Counted from the stretch's first letter, positions 9,088 through 18,160 are shown. The stretch is 64,000 nucleotides of DNA from Mariniradius saccharolyticus AK6 (GCF_000330725.2 NZ_AMZY02000006.1:239403-303402); one strand, 5' to 3'. A program made the numbers and translations. Notes: generated from the letters alone by a model not told the origin.

Positions 9088-9552
9088 ATGCAAGACCCCA
9101 AGAGCCTCACATCCGTAGCTGCATTCCATGAGACCTTCAAGCACCCGATTTTGCCTTTTCCACAGGTACCGGACGAAAAACGCTGCCAACTGCGTGTGGC
9201 GCTCTTGGCTGAGGAACTGAAGGAACTGGAGGCGGGCATCCGCAACAAGGACATCGTGGAAATTGCCGACGCGCTCTGCGACTTGCAGTACGTGTTGTCG
9301 GGGGCGGTATTGGAATTTGGCTTGGCGGAAAAGTTCAAGGCATTGTTTGACGAGGTGCAGCGCTCCAATATGAGCAAAGCCTGCAAAACCATCGAGGAAG
9401 CCCAAGCCACCGTGGCGCATTACCAAAGCCAAGGCGTAGACTGCCACTTTGAGCAGTCCGGAGAACTCTATCTGGTCTATCGTACCGAGGACCGCAAGAC
9501 GCTGAAGTCGGTGTTTTATTCTCCGGCGGATTTGAGGGAGTTTTTGAAATGA
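9088..9552 (+). CDS. MazG-like / phosphoribosyl-ATP pyrophosphohydrolase-like protein
   Basis: A 154-residue all-alpha NTP pyrophosphohydrolase-fold protein. The Mg-binding pattern is visible: LLAEELKELEAGIRNKDIVEIADALCDLQYVLSGAV (EExxE followed by a D-x-x-x-D helix, residues about 41-75). The C-terminal ~50 residues (HFEQSGELYLVYRTEDRKTLKS) look like a small beta-rich extension. Likely hydrolyses a nucleoside triphosphate between alpha and beta phosphates; the substrate cannot be told from sequence. Overlap with the HisE fold does not prove a role in histidine synthesis. A second, larger MazG is at 45.8 kb. Confidence 0.8.
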   Translation: MQDPKSLTSVAAFHETFKHPILPFPQVPDEKRCQLRVALLAEELKELEAGIRNKDIVEIADALCDLQYVLSGAVLEFGLAEKFKALFDEVQRSNMSKACKTIEEAQATVAHYQSQGVDCHFEQSGELYLVYRTEDRKTLKSVFYSPADLREFLK

Positions 9553-9670
9553 GGGGATGACGAGGTAGAAATACGAAGTACGATGTACCAAGAATCGGAG
9601 AGCGGAAGGTGGATTTTTTGATGGAGATTTTCATCCAATTATTAGTATCAAAACTTCTAGAAATCAAGTC

Positions 9671-9801
9671 GCCCTTTGACGATTTGTGATAATTCCATAG
9701 TTTTAATAAACCCTGATAAATACAGGCACGAAATCAGGCTTAGCAGCCTAGATGCGGTATGCTAAGCTTGAAAGTCGTCAGGGGTATATACAAGTTAGCG
9801 G
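9671..9801 (+). other. Candidate attC-like palindromic site at the left edge of cassette A
   Basis: GCCCTTTGACGATTT (9671-9685) is an imperfect inverted match to AAAGTCGTCAGGGGT (9771-9785). Nested inside is an 8-bp hairpin, GCTTAGCA (9738-9745) with TGCTAAGC (9760-9767). Nine bases after the outer stem comes GTTAGCGG (9794-9801), whose reverse complement is found after the cassette gene at 10680. The left simple core (an AAC-type sequence before 9671) is not clear, so this may be a degraded or divergent site. Confidence 0.5.
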
Positions 9802-9985
9802 TCATTGTAAAGAGACAACATAAAGAAACAGTAAAATAGAAAAATTAACACAGCAATTTTGATAGTAAACTTCTTGACACTTTTAGCATTTGTTCTTCAC
9901 ACTTTCTGTGGGTGACAAGAAATAGAAAGTAAACGATCCGGTAGAATGGAATGACAAAATTTTCCGAAAAAGAGAGAAATGGAAG

Positions 9986-10270
9986 ATGCCAAGATGTGGT
10001 TGGCATTGGGTTTCGTTTGACTTACTTTTTGCTTCAATCGCACCTGGAGTTATTAACTTTACTGAATTCTTTGATAACGAAAAAATATTGTTACAAATAT
10101 TGAAAATATATTTTTCAGGAAATGCAGTAGATTGGACTTTGACAATTGCAATTTCAAAACAGTTTTCCAAAAATCATTTAAAACTATCACAATGGATATT
10201 GCATATTGATGGACTTATTTACCTAGGAACAAATAAATTGGACTTATGCTTAAACTTGGCGGATACCTGA
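9986..10270 (+). pseudogene. Possible degraded first ORF of cassette A
   Basis: The 450 nt between the cassette boundary and the membrane-protein gene hold one plus-strand frame of 94 codons (starting MPRCGWHWVSFDLLFASIAP) with one hydrophobic segment. It overlaps the next gene's start by 25 nt. Its composition is dominated by AT-rich codons and no family is recognised. It could be the remnant of a first cassette gene or simply non-coding; the opposite-strand frame at 9883-10170 is no better. Confidence 0.2.
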
Positions 10271-10668
10271 ATATTCTATTTGCAATCTTACATATTGTTG
10301 GATTGCTTTGGGCTGAAAAAATGTTTGAAGTTGTTGGTATAGCAGAGGGAATGGCTCTTGCTAAACAAGACATACATCCTCTGTATCCTTATTTTATTAC
10401 AATAGTAGTAGGAGTTTTATTTTATATAATGGGCCTGTATGGTCTTTCGGCTGATAACAGGTATAAAAAACTACCATTATTAAAACCAATAGTATTTTGT
10501 ATTGGAGGGATCTATTTGTTACGTGGAATAGGTGAACTTATTTTTGATATAGGTTGGCAAAAAGCAAGTCCATTATTAGAAAACACCTACTCACTAATAG
10601 CGATTTTCGTTGGACTTTTGTATTTAGTAGGAGGACTGAAAAAATGGAAAATAAAAAAGGCAAAATAA
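10246..10668 (+). CDS. Small integral membrane protein of unknown function, cassette-borne
   Basis: A 140-residue protein with four predicted membrane segments (about residues 5-22, 48-66, 80-98 and 113-130) and a Lys-rich end (KKWKIKKAK). AT-rich codons contrast with the chromosome. It is the only solid gene of cassette A, and its stop is followed after 12 nt by the CCGCTAAC core. I do not recognise the family; small multi-pass proteins are frequent cassette cargo. Confidence 0.75.
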   Translation: MLKLGGYLNILFAILHIVGLLWAEKMFEVVGIAEGMALAKQDIHPLYPYFITIVVGVLFYIMGLYGLSADNRYKKLPLLKPIVFCIGGIYLLRGIGELIFDIGWQKASPLLENTYSLIAIFVGLLYLVGGLKKWKIKKAK

Positions 10669-10873
10669 TTTACAACGACCCGCTAACATCGGTAACCGTC
10701 GCACATAACCGTCGCTTAACCTCCCGTTGAATCAAGAAAACAGACTTTTTTCTCGCCCGGCTGCATAAGGAATTTGACCCCTGCGGAAAAACCCTGAACT
10801 GAATTTGCTGAATTCATCAGGTCGGTGGAATGGGAGCGGAGATATTGGTTGGGACTTTTTACAAAGTTTGACG

Positions 10874-12448
10874 TTATCGATCAGCCATCTTGAGTGCTAC
10901 CGACAAGCGATCGATCATTTCGTCCGATTGCAGAAAGGATCCTAGAATATGCTTCGATAAGGCCCAAAAATCAGGAATAAGTTGGATCAGCTCTTGGGTA
11001 AGGATTTTTGCGGTACCAAGATTTTTGATTTCGGCGTATGAGGCGGCTTTCAGAATCAAGTCCCATATGACGCTTTGTCTTTGCATTTTCTCGGCCCAGT
11101 ATATGGCATCTTCAAACTCATTCTTTTGAAAGTGATAAATACTTAGACCAGCGTTAAACCACCACGGATAGTATGGGTTCACCTGAATGGATTCACTCAA
11201 CAAGCCATACCCACGCTCATACTCGCCAGCGCAAATCAGACAAAATCCCAATCCACCCGCAATCCCGGTAGCCTTCGACTTTAACCTTATCCATTGATCA
11301 ATGATTGTCATGCAGTCTTTTTGTCTATGCTGGAAAAGGTAGGCAAGACCAAGTGTTTGATACGCATGTTGGCAGCGCGGATCGATGCTAAGCGATCTTT
11401 GCCCGCATTTCACGCCTTCTTCCAAAGGATCCAAGACATCGCATTCATATCCGTAAAAAAATCCTGCCACATAGGTCTCTCCAAGAATGGCCCAACCTAA
11501 AGCATATTGGGGATCCAGCTGAACGGTATTTTGCATGACCGCCAACCCTTTTTTGAATGTCTCTTCATTCAGATCGTTGAGTAGGTAGTAATACCAAAAA
11601 ACTGCATCATACACCTTTACATCGAGCGCATGCTTAATCGGTGATGCCTTTGCTGCTTCCCGGAAAATAATTCCATGACTGCCTCCAATCTGATTTATCA
11701 CATGCTTCACAATATCATCCTGAATCGTAAAAGTGCCCATCTCCGATTTTTCCCTTTCATAGGAACTGGCCCATACCTGATGGTCTGTGCCACTTTGAAT
11801 AAGTTGGACACGAATACGAATCAGATTTTTGTTTGATTGAATACTTCCGGTAATCAGGTAGGTTGCATCCAACAGCAGCGCGGCTTCTTTCGAATCAATT
11901 CCCTGGGAAGCCATTTTTCGCGAGGAATAATAAGACACCACCGTGAGTTCATTGAAATTTGTGAACTCGGTACATATCTGATCACAAAGACCATCCGCTA
12001 GATTTTGCAGGTCATTTTCTCCCAAGCAGTGAAAAGGAAGGACAGCCAAAGTCGGTTTGAAAATGAATTTTTGAGTCTGTGTCGAAGCCGATTTGATAGA
12101 TGGAGAAATCAATTCAAAACTTGGTATGTAGGCGCCTTTTGGAACGGAAATGAGAACAGGATCACTAAGACCAGGACCGCTGTAGTATTCAAACAGCGCC
12201 CTTCGAAGCCTTCCCGCATGGATTCTTACCGAAGCATCTGCCTGAGGATCATACCCGACTTTTTTTGCCAGCACGTTCGTTCCGATCGTATATTCTTTCA
12301 GTGAATTCGCTCTCCCTTCCAGTGTTTCCTCCACTATAAACCTGAGAAATCCTGACAATATCATCGAATTGCTAAACACCGAAAACAATAATATTCGATT
12401 CAGTTGGTCAATTATCTCTTGTTTAGGGATCGGTGAACTCGCTGCCAT
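10874..12448 (-). CDS. CadC-like regulator with TolB-like domain and TPR repeats
   Basis: A 524-residue protein. Residues 1-110 resemble the winged-helix type N-terminus found in many TPR/adenylate-cyclase-like regulators: FLRFIVEETLEGR..LKEYTIGT.VL.KK.GYDPQADASVRIHAGRLRRAL..YY..G..DPVLISVPKGAYIPSF. Residues about 130-240 are TolB-like (LAVLPFHCLGENDLQNLADGLCDQI...VVSYYSSRKM...YLITGSI....IRIRVQLI...VWASSYERE). The C-terminal half is helical with TPR-like repeats (ALGWAILGETYV, AYQTLGLAYLF, PYYPWWFNAGLS). No membrane segment is obvious. Divergent from the operon starting at 12762, which it probably controls (inference). Confidence 0.82.
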   Translation of the reverse strand: MAASSPIPKQEIIDQLNRILLFSVFSNSMILSGFLRFIVEETLEGRANSLKEYTIGTNVLAKKVGYDPQADASVRIHAGRLRRALFEYYSGPGLSDPVLISVPKGAYIPSFELISPSIKSASTQTQKFIFKPTLAVLPFHCLGENDLQNLADGLCDQICTEFTNFNELTVVSYYSSRKMASQGIDSKEAALLLDATYLITGSIQSNKNLIRIRVQLIQSGTDHQVWASSYEREKSEMGTFTIQDDIVKHVINQIGGSHGIIFREAAKASPIKHALDVKVYDAVFWYYYLLNDLNEETFKKGLAVMQNTVQLDPQYALGWAILGETYVAGFFYGYECDVLDPLEEGVKCGQRSLSIDPRCQHAYQTLGLAYLFQHRQKDCMTIIDQWIRLKSKATGIAGGLGFCLICAGEYERGYGLLSESIQVNPYYPWWFNAGLSIYHFQKNEFEDAIYWAEKMQRQSVIWDLILKAASYAEIKNLGTAKILTQELIQLIPDFWALSKHILGSFLQSDEMIDRLSVALKMADR

Positions 12449-12761
12449 TTTACTGTTAATTAACTGGATCGAATGATTTATAAAACTACAAAATTTTAGT
12501 TTCGACCCGTAATTCGATACAAAAATGCGGCTTTCATAGGAACATGGGCCAATCTTTTTTGAAGTTTCAGGACCTCAAATCCAAAATGACCAAGCCGCGA
12601 AACAACGTTTCCAATCTCGACGCCTGCCATCATTTGACAGGTTCAACCCTGTCGCGGAAATGAAGAGCGGAACTTGATGCGGCCAAACGACGATGATGCA
12701 AAATGTAAAATACCAAAGAGCCAATAACCGACTGTTTAACAAAGCAATACCATAAATCCAC
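12449..12761. promoter_or_regulatory. Divergent promoter region between regulator and eight-gene operon
   Basis: A 313-nt gap between divergent genes. It holds a 10-bp palindrome GTTAATTAAC at 12455-12464, seven bases upstream of the regulator start, and a hairpin GACAGG/CCTGTC at 12636-12641/12648-12653. Either could be an operator; nothing in the sequence decides. No open frame is convincing here. Confidence 0.4.
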
Positions 12762-13439
12762 ATGAAAAAGATAAAAACCATTGCAGTACTTTCCGTTCTT
12801 TTTGTTTCCATTTCCCTGGTTCAAGCCCAAGTGGATAAGGAAAAATTGTCCTTGGATATTTCGAAAGCGGAAGAAGCCAATCAGCTTAAATTGAAAGAAT
12901 ACGTCTGGAAACGAAGGTCGGATGTGTTTATCGAAAGCCAATTGAAATTGACGACAATCACGGAATTCAGCTATACGCCTGAAGGTAAATTGGAAACCAA
13001 CTTGGTGGATGCTGAAACTACCGTAGAGAAAAAGCCAGGCTTCCGGGGCAAAGCCCAAGCAAATGCCGCCGAAGAAAAGATCGAATACATCGAAAAGGCA
13101 CTTAAGATCGCCCTAGACTATACCTTCATGACCAAAGGTGAGTTGTTGGATTTTTTCGGCAAAGCTACTGTAACTGAAAAGGACGGATTGATAGAAGCCG
13201 TCGCTGATGATGTACATGTCAAAGGTGACCGATTGCTGGTACGTATCGACCCAAACACCCACCTGTTCACTTACAAAGAGTTCACTAGCCTATTGGGCCA
13301 AGATAAGATAGAGGGCAAATTGAACTATGAGAAGTTCAGCAATGGGACAAGCCACCTGTCTACGACTACGGTAAACCTGCCTGCTCAAAAAATGAATATT
13401 GACGCAAAGAATCAAGACTATACAATTCGAATAAAATAA
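12762..13439 (+). CDS. Secreted protein of unknown function, first gene of operon
   Basis: 225 residues with a clean signal peptide (MKKIKTIAVLSVLFVSISLVQAQ). The mature part is charged and mostly soluble; DEKLSL-type helical start, then alternating beta-like stretches (LLVRIDPNTHLFTYKEFTSLLG, TSHLSTTTVNLPAQKMNID). I do not recognise the family. Followed after 18 nt by a DUF4136 lipoprotein gene; both are probably periplasmic. Confidence 0.8.
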   Translation: MKKIKTIAVLSVLFVSISLVQAQVDKEKLSLDISKAEEANQLKLKEYVWKRRSDVFIESQLKLTTITEFSYTPEGKLETNLVDAETTVEKKPGFRGKAQANAAEEKIEYIEKALKIALDYTFMTKGELLDFFGKATVTEKDGLIEAVADDVHVKGDRLLVRIDPNTHLFTYKEFTSLLGQDKIEGKLNYEKFSNGTSHLSTTTVNLPAQKMNIDAKNQDYTIRIK

Positions 13440-13457
13440 AGCTAAATTTAATTTCTG

Positions 13458-14027
13458 ATGAATATGAAAGCCACAACCAAAATCATGTTGCTTCTCCTGT
13501 TGAACTTTATGGTGATTGCGTGCAGTTCCCCCTTGAAGGTCATCACGGACTATGATACCAAAGCCGACTTTAGCAGGTTTCAGACTTTTTCATTTTATCA
13601 GCTTACTGACAAAGGCCCGGGATTGAGCGAACTCAATCAGCAAAGAATAATCAACGCGATAAGGGATGAGTTAGTCAAAAAAGGTTTTAAAGAAGATTTG
13701 ACAAATCCAGACCTGTTGGTGAATGCAACGGCTATCGTAACGGAAGAAAAGCAGGTGACATCAACCAACTATTACAACTATGGTGGTTACTACCGTCCAT
13801 ACCGATGGGGGCCGACCTATGTAGGAGGATCTACGGTTTATAGCGTTTCGGAGCTTAGGGAAGGCTCTCTGGTAATCGATATCATTGATGCTTCGACCAA
13901 ACACTTGATTTGGCAAGGCACAGGCAACAAGGAAATAGATACAGGATTGAAAAAACCGGAAACCGAGGTTCCTGCTGCTGTGGCGAAAATTCTCGCAGGC
14001 TTCCCTCCCCAACCTAAACAAAAGTGA
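13458..14027 (+). CDS. DUF4136-domain lipoprotein
   Basis: 189 residues. Signal with lipobox VIACSS (Cys22). The DUF4136 pattern is clear: YDTKADFSRFQTFSFYQ at 31-47, NQQRIINAIRDELVKKGFKE, NPDLLVNATAIVTEEKQ, and a later ELREGSLVIDIIDASTKHLIWQGTG. These lipoproteins are common in Bacteroidota and Proteobacteria; their function is unknown. Start codon chosen at the ATG giving the signal peptide; a second ATG is two codons later. Confidence 0.88.
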   Translation: MNMKATTKIMLLLLLNFMVIACSSPLKVITDYDTKADFSRFQTFSFYQLTDKGPGLSELNQQRIINAIRDELVKKGFKEDLTNPDLLVNATAIVTEEKQVTSTNYYNYGGYYRPYRWGPTYVGGSTVYSVSELREGSLVIDIIDASTKHLIWQGTGNKEIDTGLKKPETEVPAAVAKILAGFPPQPKQK

Positions 14028-14049
14028 TGTACTGAATCAATCACATAAG

Positions 14050-15726
14050 ATGAAAAAACTATTCCCATTTATTCTAGCTGCATTGGCGGCCTGTGGCCAA
14101 AAACAAAACGAAGAGATACTTCCCCAAAGGCCCAACATCCTTTTTATTGTCGCAGACGATCTGGGCTTCAGTGACATTGGACCCTTTGGCGGAAATATCA
14201 ATACGCCTGTGCTGGACCAATTCAGCAAGGAGGGAATGCTGTTTTCAAATTTCTATGTGCTACCAACATGCTCCCCGACACGCTCTGCACTCCTGACTGG
14301 CAACGATAACCACGTCGCGGGAGTCGGCATCATGAGCGAAGTCAGCTATCCGGCTGTGGCAAACCTCCCTGGATACTCGGGGCATTTGAACAATCAGGTG
14401 GTGACCATCCCTGAACTGTTGAGGGAGAGTGGCTACCACACCTACATGGCAGGCAAATGGCACTTGGGTGACGATGAAGGACAAATCCCCTCCGACCGCG
14501 GTTTCGAGGAATCCTTTGCACTCCTTCAGGGAGGAGGAAGTCACTATGCCGATCAGAAGCCGCTTTCACCGCCTCAGGTAATGGACTATCGGGTAAACGG
14601 AAAGAAAATCGCCACGCTTCCTGCGGATTTTTACTCGACCAAGAACTACACCGATACGCTGATTCACTATATCGACAAAAACAAAGGCGATCAGAAGCCA
14701 TTTTTCATCTACGCTTCCTACACTGCCCCCCACGATCCGCTGCAGGCGCCCAAGGAGTACATTGATAAGTACAAAGGCAAATTCGATTCCGGTTGGGATT
14801 CACTGCGGGTACTCAGGCTCAACAACCTGAAGGCCTTGGGCATCATTTCCGCGGATGTAAATTCCTTTGCGCCGAGTGGTATTCCGCAATGGTCCACGCT
14901 GAGTCCCGAACAAAAGGCGGAGTTTGCGAAGGATATGGAAGTGTATGCCGCGATGGTCGAATACCTCGATATGAGTATTGGTCGCTTGCTCGATTACCTC
15001 AAGCAACAGGGCTTGTATGACAATACAATGATCGTATTCATGTCGGACAACGGCGCCAATGGCGTCATGGCCACCACCTATCCGGGCAATGCTGACGGAA
15101 AATACCTGGGGGCTTTCAACAATGAGTTGGATAACCGCGGATTGCCAAACTCCTTTGTTGAAATGGGACCGGGCTGGGCACAGGCTTCCTCCTCACCTTT
15201 CCGATTGTTCAAAAGTTTTGCTTCAGAGGGCGGAATCAGGGCTCCTTTGATGATTAAGCTCCCAAATGCTGCTCCAAGTCCCGGACAGTGGAACAAGAGT
15301 TTTGTCCATGTGACTGACCTTATGCCCACGGTTTTGCAGCTTGCTGAAGTATCCTATCCTGCCCAGTTCAAAGAAAAGGCTGTAAGGCAACCGATCGGAA
15401 AATCTCTGCTGCCCGTGCTGACAGGGACCGCCCAGGAAGTCCATGCTGACGGTGCAGGAATGGGCTGGGAACTATTTGAAAGGAAGGCCTACATCAAAGG
15501 CAAATGGAAAGTCTTGAGATTGCCCGCACCATTTAGCACCGGTGAGTGGCAGCTTTTTGATCTTGAAAAGGATCCGGGAGAAGCCAATGACCTTTCCCAG
15601 CAATTTCCTGCCCTGCGGGATTCCTTGGTCAACGAGTGGCTGAAGTATGCCAAAGCCAACGACGTCTTTGACCATCGAGGCCATTACGATTCGCTTTTGA
15701 GCAGAAGTCTGATGGGGGATCATTGA
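14050..15726 (+). CDS. Exported arylsulfatase (formylglycine-dependent, Cys type)
   Basis: 558 residues; an alkaline-phosphatase-fold sulfatase that hydrolyses sulfate esters. A lipoprotein-like signal (LAALAACG) suggests envelope anchoring. Metal site ADDLGFSD (Asp36-Asp37), then the sulfatase signature CSPTRSALLTG with Cys74 to be converted to formylglycine, GKWHLGDDEGQIPSDRGF, and FMSDNGANG. The C-terminal part (WELFERKAYIKGKWKVLRLP...WQLFDLEKDPGEANDL) is typical. It needs a formylglycine-generating enzyme, not in the window. Substrate is unknown; aryl, choline or glycan sulfates are possible. Confidence 0.93.
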   Translation: MKKLFPFILAALAACGQKQNEEILPQRPNILFIVADDLGFSDIGPFGGNINTPVLDQFSKEGMLFSNFYVLPTCSPTRSALLTGNDNHVAGVGIMSEVSYPAVANLPGYSGHLNNQVVTIPELLRESGYHTYMAGKWHLGDDEGQIPSDRGFEESFALLQGGGSHYADQKPLSPPQVMDYRVNGKKIATLPADFYSTKNYTDTLIHYIDKNKGDQKPFFIYASYTAPHDPLQAPKEYIDKYKGKFDSGWDSLRVLRLNNLKALGIISADVNSFAPSGIPQWSTLSPEQKAEFAKDMEVYAAMVEYLDMSIGRLLDYLKQQGLYDNTMIVFMSDNGANGVMATTYPGNADGKYLGAFNNELDNRGLPNSFVEMGPGWAQASSSPFRLFKSFASEGGIRAPLMIKLPNAAPSPGQWNKSFVHVTDLMPTVLQLAEVSYPAQFKEKAVRQPIGKSLLPVLTGTAQEVHADGAGMGWELFERKAYIKGKWKVLRLPAPFSTGEWQLFDLEKDPGEANDLSQQFPALRDSLVNEWLKYAKANDVFDHRGHYDSLLSRSLMGDH

Positions 15727-15757
15727 GCATCCTAGCCAAGAAAAGCAAAATCAATCT

Positions 15758-16204
15758 ATGAGTCGGATTTTCAAAACCACTGTCTTGGTCATTTCCATGA
15801 CCATGTTTGCGAATTTTGTCTTCACAGCTGGTGTGGGGGTATACAAGACGATTCATGCATATGCCATACTGTACGCGGACGGGGTCGCGGGAAAGCCTGG
15901 ACTGGAGATCGTGGAGTCACTCGACTTGTTTTTGGTCGCGTTTGTTTTCCTTATCCTTTCGCTGGGCTTCATGAAAATGTTCTATCCGGAATTCAAAGGC
16001 TTCCACCATATCAATTTGCCGTGGCTGAAGATCGATGATTTCTATCAGTTGAAACACCTGACCTGGAATGCCATATTGTTGACCTTGTTGATCACCTTTG
16101 GTACCCATGTAATCCGTTCGACGGGTCCCTTGGAGTGGACCCTATTGATCATTCCTGCATCGGTGTTCCTTTTTTCCATGAGTTCCAAGATGCTCAAGCA
16201 CTAG
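15758..16204 (+). CDS. YqhA/UPF0114-like membrane protein
   Basis: 148 residues with three to four membrane helices (about 8-30, 53-70, 97-116 and 121-140). The pattern LEIVESLDLFLVAFVFLILSLGFMKMFYP, followed by LKIDDFYQLKH and a later LLTLLITFGTHVI, matches the YqhA (UPF0114) layout of an ES-D-L-F/Y-L helix and an I-D-D-L-K linker. Function of the family is unknown. Lies 31 nt after the sulfatase gene in the same operon. Confidence 0.65.
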   Translation: MSRIFKTTVLVISMTMFANFVFTAGVGVYKTIHAYAILYADGVAGKPGLEIVESLDLFLVAFVFLILSLGFMKMFYPEFKGFHHINLPWLKIDDFYQLKHLTWNAILLTLLITFGTHVIRSTGPLEWTLLIIPASVFLFSMSSKMLKH

Positions 16205-16265
16205 CAAGTCCAGCTTTCAGACATAGACAGCTTGCATAAAATCTTCAATGATAAAAAGACAAAAA

Positions 16266-16538
16266 ATGAACAGCATAATGGTATTGATCACCCTTTCGGA
16301 TAGTGGAATAGAAACAATCAAATCGAATCCTGAATTGCCGAAAAAGGAAATGGAATTTGTGGCCCGCTGGAAGGACGAAGGCATTTTGGAAAGCTTCTTC
16401 ATTTCGGTTTCAAAAAAGGATGCTGTTTTGATTTTCAAAAACGTAGACGAATCCACAGTCAAGGGACTTATTGAATCTTTGCCATACTTCCACTATATGG
16501 CCCAGATTGCCTACCATCACTTGAATAAACAGTTCTAA
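16266..16538 (+). CDS. Small dimeric alpha/beta-barrel-like protein (muconolactone isomerase-like)
   Basis: About 90 residues from the ATG at 16266 (MNSIMVLITL); an earlier ATG at 16248 adds MIKRQK. The layout beta (MVLITL) - helix - LPKKEMEFVARWKDEGILESFFIS - KKDAVLIFKNVDESTVKGLIESLPYF resembles the ferredoxin-like fold of muconolactone isomerase / YCII proteins. No catalytic residue can be assigned. Part of the 12.8-17.9 kb operon. Confidence 0.6.
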   Translation: MNSIMVLITLSDSGIETIKSNPELPKKEMEFVARWKDEGILESFFISVSKKDAVLIFKNVDESTVKGLIESLPYFHYMAQIAYHHLNKQF

Positions 16539-16562
16539 GCATCAAGCTCCGTGGATTGTTCT

Positions 16563-17144
16563 ATGAAGTGGCCAGCAAGTATCTTGTTTATCATCTTCCT
16601 GGTGTTTTTATTGGGGAGTTTCCGTGTAAACGCTCAGACGGAATCCGAAAATCCGATTGAAGAAGAGGCATCCGGCAAGCATCGCCTGACCATTTTGATG
16701 GCAAATGCTTTCATTCCCGCAGCAGACAATATTGCAGGCCAAAGCAACATGTTCATTGTACCGGCATGGGGTATCAATTACGATTACTGGATCAATGATA
16801 GGATCGGTTTTGGTGTTCACAATACTCTCATTCTCCAACAATACAAAATCGAAAAGAGCCGGGAAGAAATCATTATAGAACGTTCCTTCCCGGTGGTGAT
16901 CACCGGCGAGTTACTTTTCATACCTATGGAAAATTTGTTGCTGTCGGCAGGAGCGGGACGGGAACTTGAAAAACAGGAGAGTTTCACCGTCGTTAATCTT
17001 GGTGTGGAGTATGGATTCGAGCTTGGGAAAGGGTTGGAGCTGAGTCTAAATCTGCTATACGACAACAAAATTGATGCTTATGACAGCTGGATGTTTGGTG
17101 TAGGGTTCAGCAAGTTTTTTTCGAGGACCGCTAGGAAGAAATAG
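16563..17144 (+). CDS. Predicted outer-membrane beta-barrel protein
   Basis: Start set at 16563 ([18 protein letters not shown]), which gives a signal peptide ending VNAQ; an in-frame start at 16551 adds four residues. The mature ~165 residues show amphipathic strands typical of an eight-strand barrel: [68 protein letters not shown]. The C-terminal strand ends in aromatic FF near the end. Function unknown; next gene (9 nt on) is another envelope protein. Confidence 0.75.
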
Positions 17145-17152
17145 GTTTCGTC

Positions 17153-17893
17153 ATGTCGCTGCTCCGATTTTTCTCTTTCATCTTGCTTGTGCTATTTGCA
17201 GGAAAGGTTCATGGGCAGGAGTCGAGCAAGCAAATCTGGAATGAATACATGTTCAACATTCCATTTGCCAAGGTGTACAACGTGGAACTGGCCGCAAACT
17301 ATAGCACCGTCTTGGGTACGCCCAAGTGGAGATCTTTCGAATTTCAGGCCACCCCAGAATGGACCATTTCGAAGCACGTGGATTTGATGGGCGGCTTCCT
17401 GCTGGGCAACACCTTTCAGAATGAGACCACCAACACGGTGGAACTAAGGGGAATGCTGGGAACACGGATTCATTTCACGCCCCAAAAAAGAATACTAACC
17501 CGTTTGCTTGTACGCTTCGAGCAACGCAATCAGCGCGACCAAGAAAGCGCACAGTGGGAAAACAGTCAGCGCTCGAGAATCAGGGCAGAGACGATTGTTC
17601 CGATCAACAAAAAATCCATGTTTGCTGGGAATCAACTTTGGTATGGTATGTTGGATGCGGAGTACTTTTTGGTTTTCGATCAGGATCTGGAAGAACGATT
17701 TGCAAACCGATTTCGGCTGAGGGCAGGCTTGGGCTATCGGCTTAGCAATAGTTTCCGATTTGAATTTGTCTATACCATGCAGCAATCGAAAAACACAATT
17801 GATGGCAATTTCAACACCACCGACAATATCTTCCGTTTTCGGGTAAAGCAATTTTTGAACAAGCCTTCCAGACTTCAGGGAAATGGAAATTAG
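17153..17893 (+). CDS. DUF2490-domain outer-membrane protein
   Basis: 246 residues with a signal peptide (ends KVHGQE). The DUF2490 pattern is present: [29 protein letters not shown]...[24 protein letters not shown] near the start, and [29 protein letters not shown] near the end. It is probably an outer-membrane beta-barrel; role unknown. Last gene of the eight-gene run; a palindromic repeat follows. Confidence 0.85.
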
Positions 17894-17936
17894 GGATTGG
17901 GCAAAGCCAAAAACCGGTTTGTTCTGTTCTGAGGAC

Positions 17937-17966
17937 GACCTTTGAGGTTTTGGAACCTCGAAGGTC
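17937..17966. repeat. REP-like palindrome (GACCTT..AAGGTC)
   Basis: GACCTTTGAGGTT (17937-17949) pairs with AACCTCGAAGGTC (17954-17966) with one mismatch and a four-base loop. It lies 44 nt after the DUF2490 gene. It is followed directly by a CACAAAGACGCTAAGGCAAAG stretch, a G/A-rich type seen in intergenic repeats of this phylum. No T-tract, so it is more likely a dispersed repeat than a terminator. Confidence 0.6.
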
Positions 17967-18160
17967 TGGCTTGCCACAAAGACGCTAAGGCAAAGAAATT
18001 TGGATCAAGAAGAGCCATTGAAGGATCGGGGCTTTTTTATCGTTCATTGGTATTTGGTTCCAAAGACCTAAACCCATCTCATGACCACGGGACTTGACGA
18101 AATAAAAAGTCCGTTGGACAATCTGGATATATGAAAAACTACTTAGTTTTATAGAAGATA

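Larger units (their letters stand above)
9795..10687 (+). mobile_element. Integron-like gene cassette A (AT-rich insert)
   Basis: Bounded by GTTAGCGG (9794-9801) and its exact reverse complement CCGCTAAC (10680-10687), the latter 12 nt after the stop of the only convincing gene. Base composition drops sharply relative to the neighbours. In integrons the first bases of a cassette are complementary to the inner core just after its own gene, because they rejoin when the cassette is circularised; this is what is seen. The DNA after 10687 has no matching attC stem, so the right-hand site looks truncated. No integrase is present. Confidence 0.55.

Noticed and set aside
9088..9552. MazG-like gene considered as hisE
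   Set aside because: It keeps the fold-level acidic motif but lies away from his genes and carries a C-terminal extension not usual in HisE.
9883..10170. 95-codon minus-strand frame in cassette A
   Set aside because: No family, points against the cassette direction and is typical of AT-rich chance frames.
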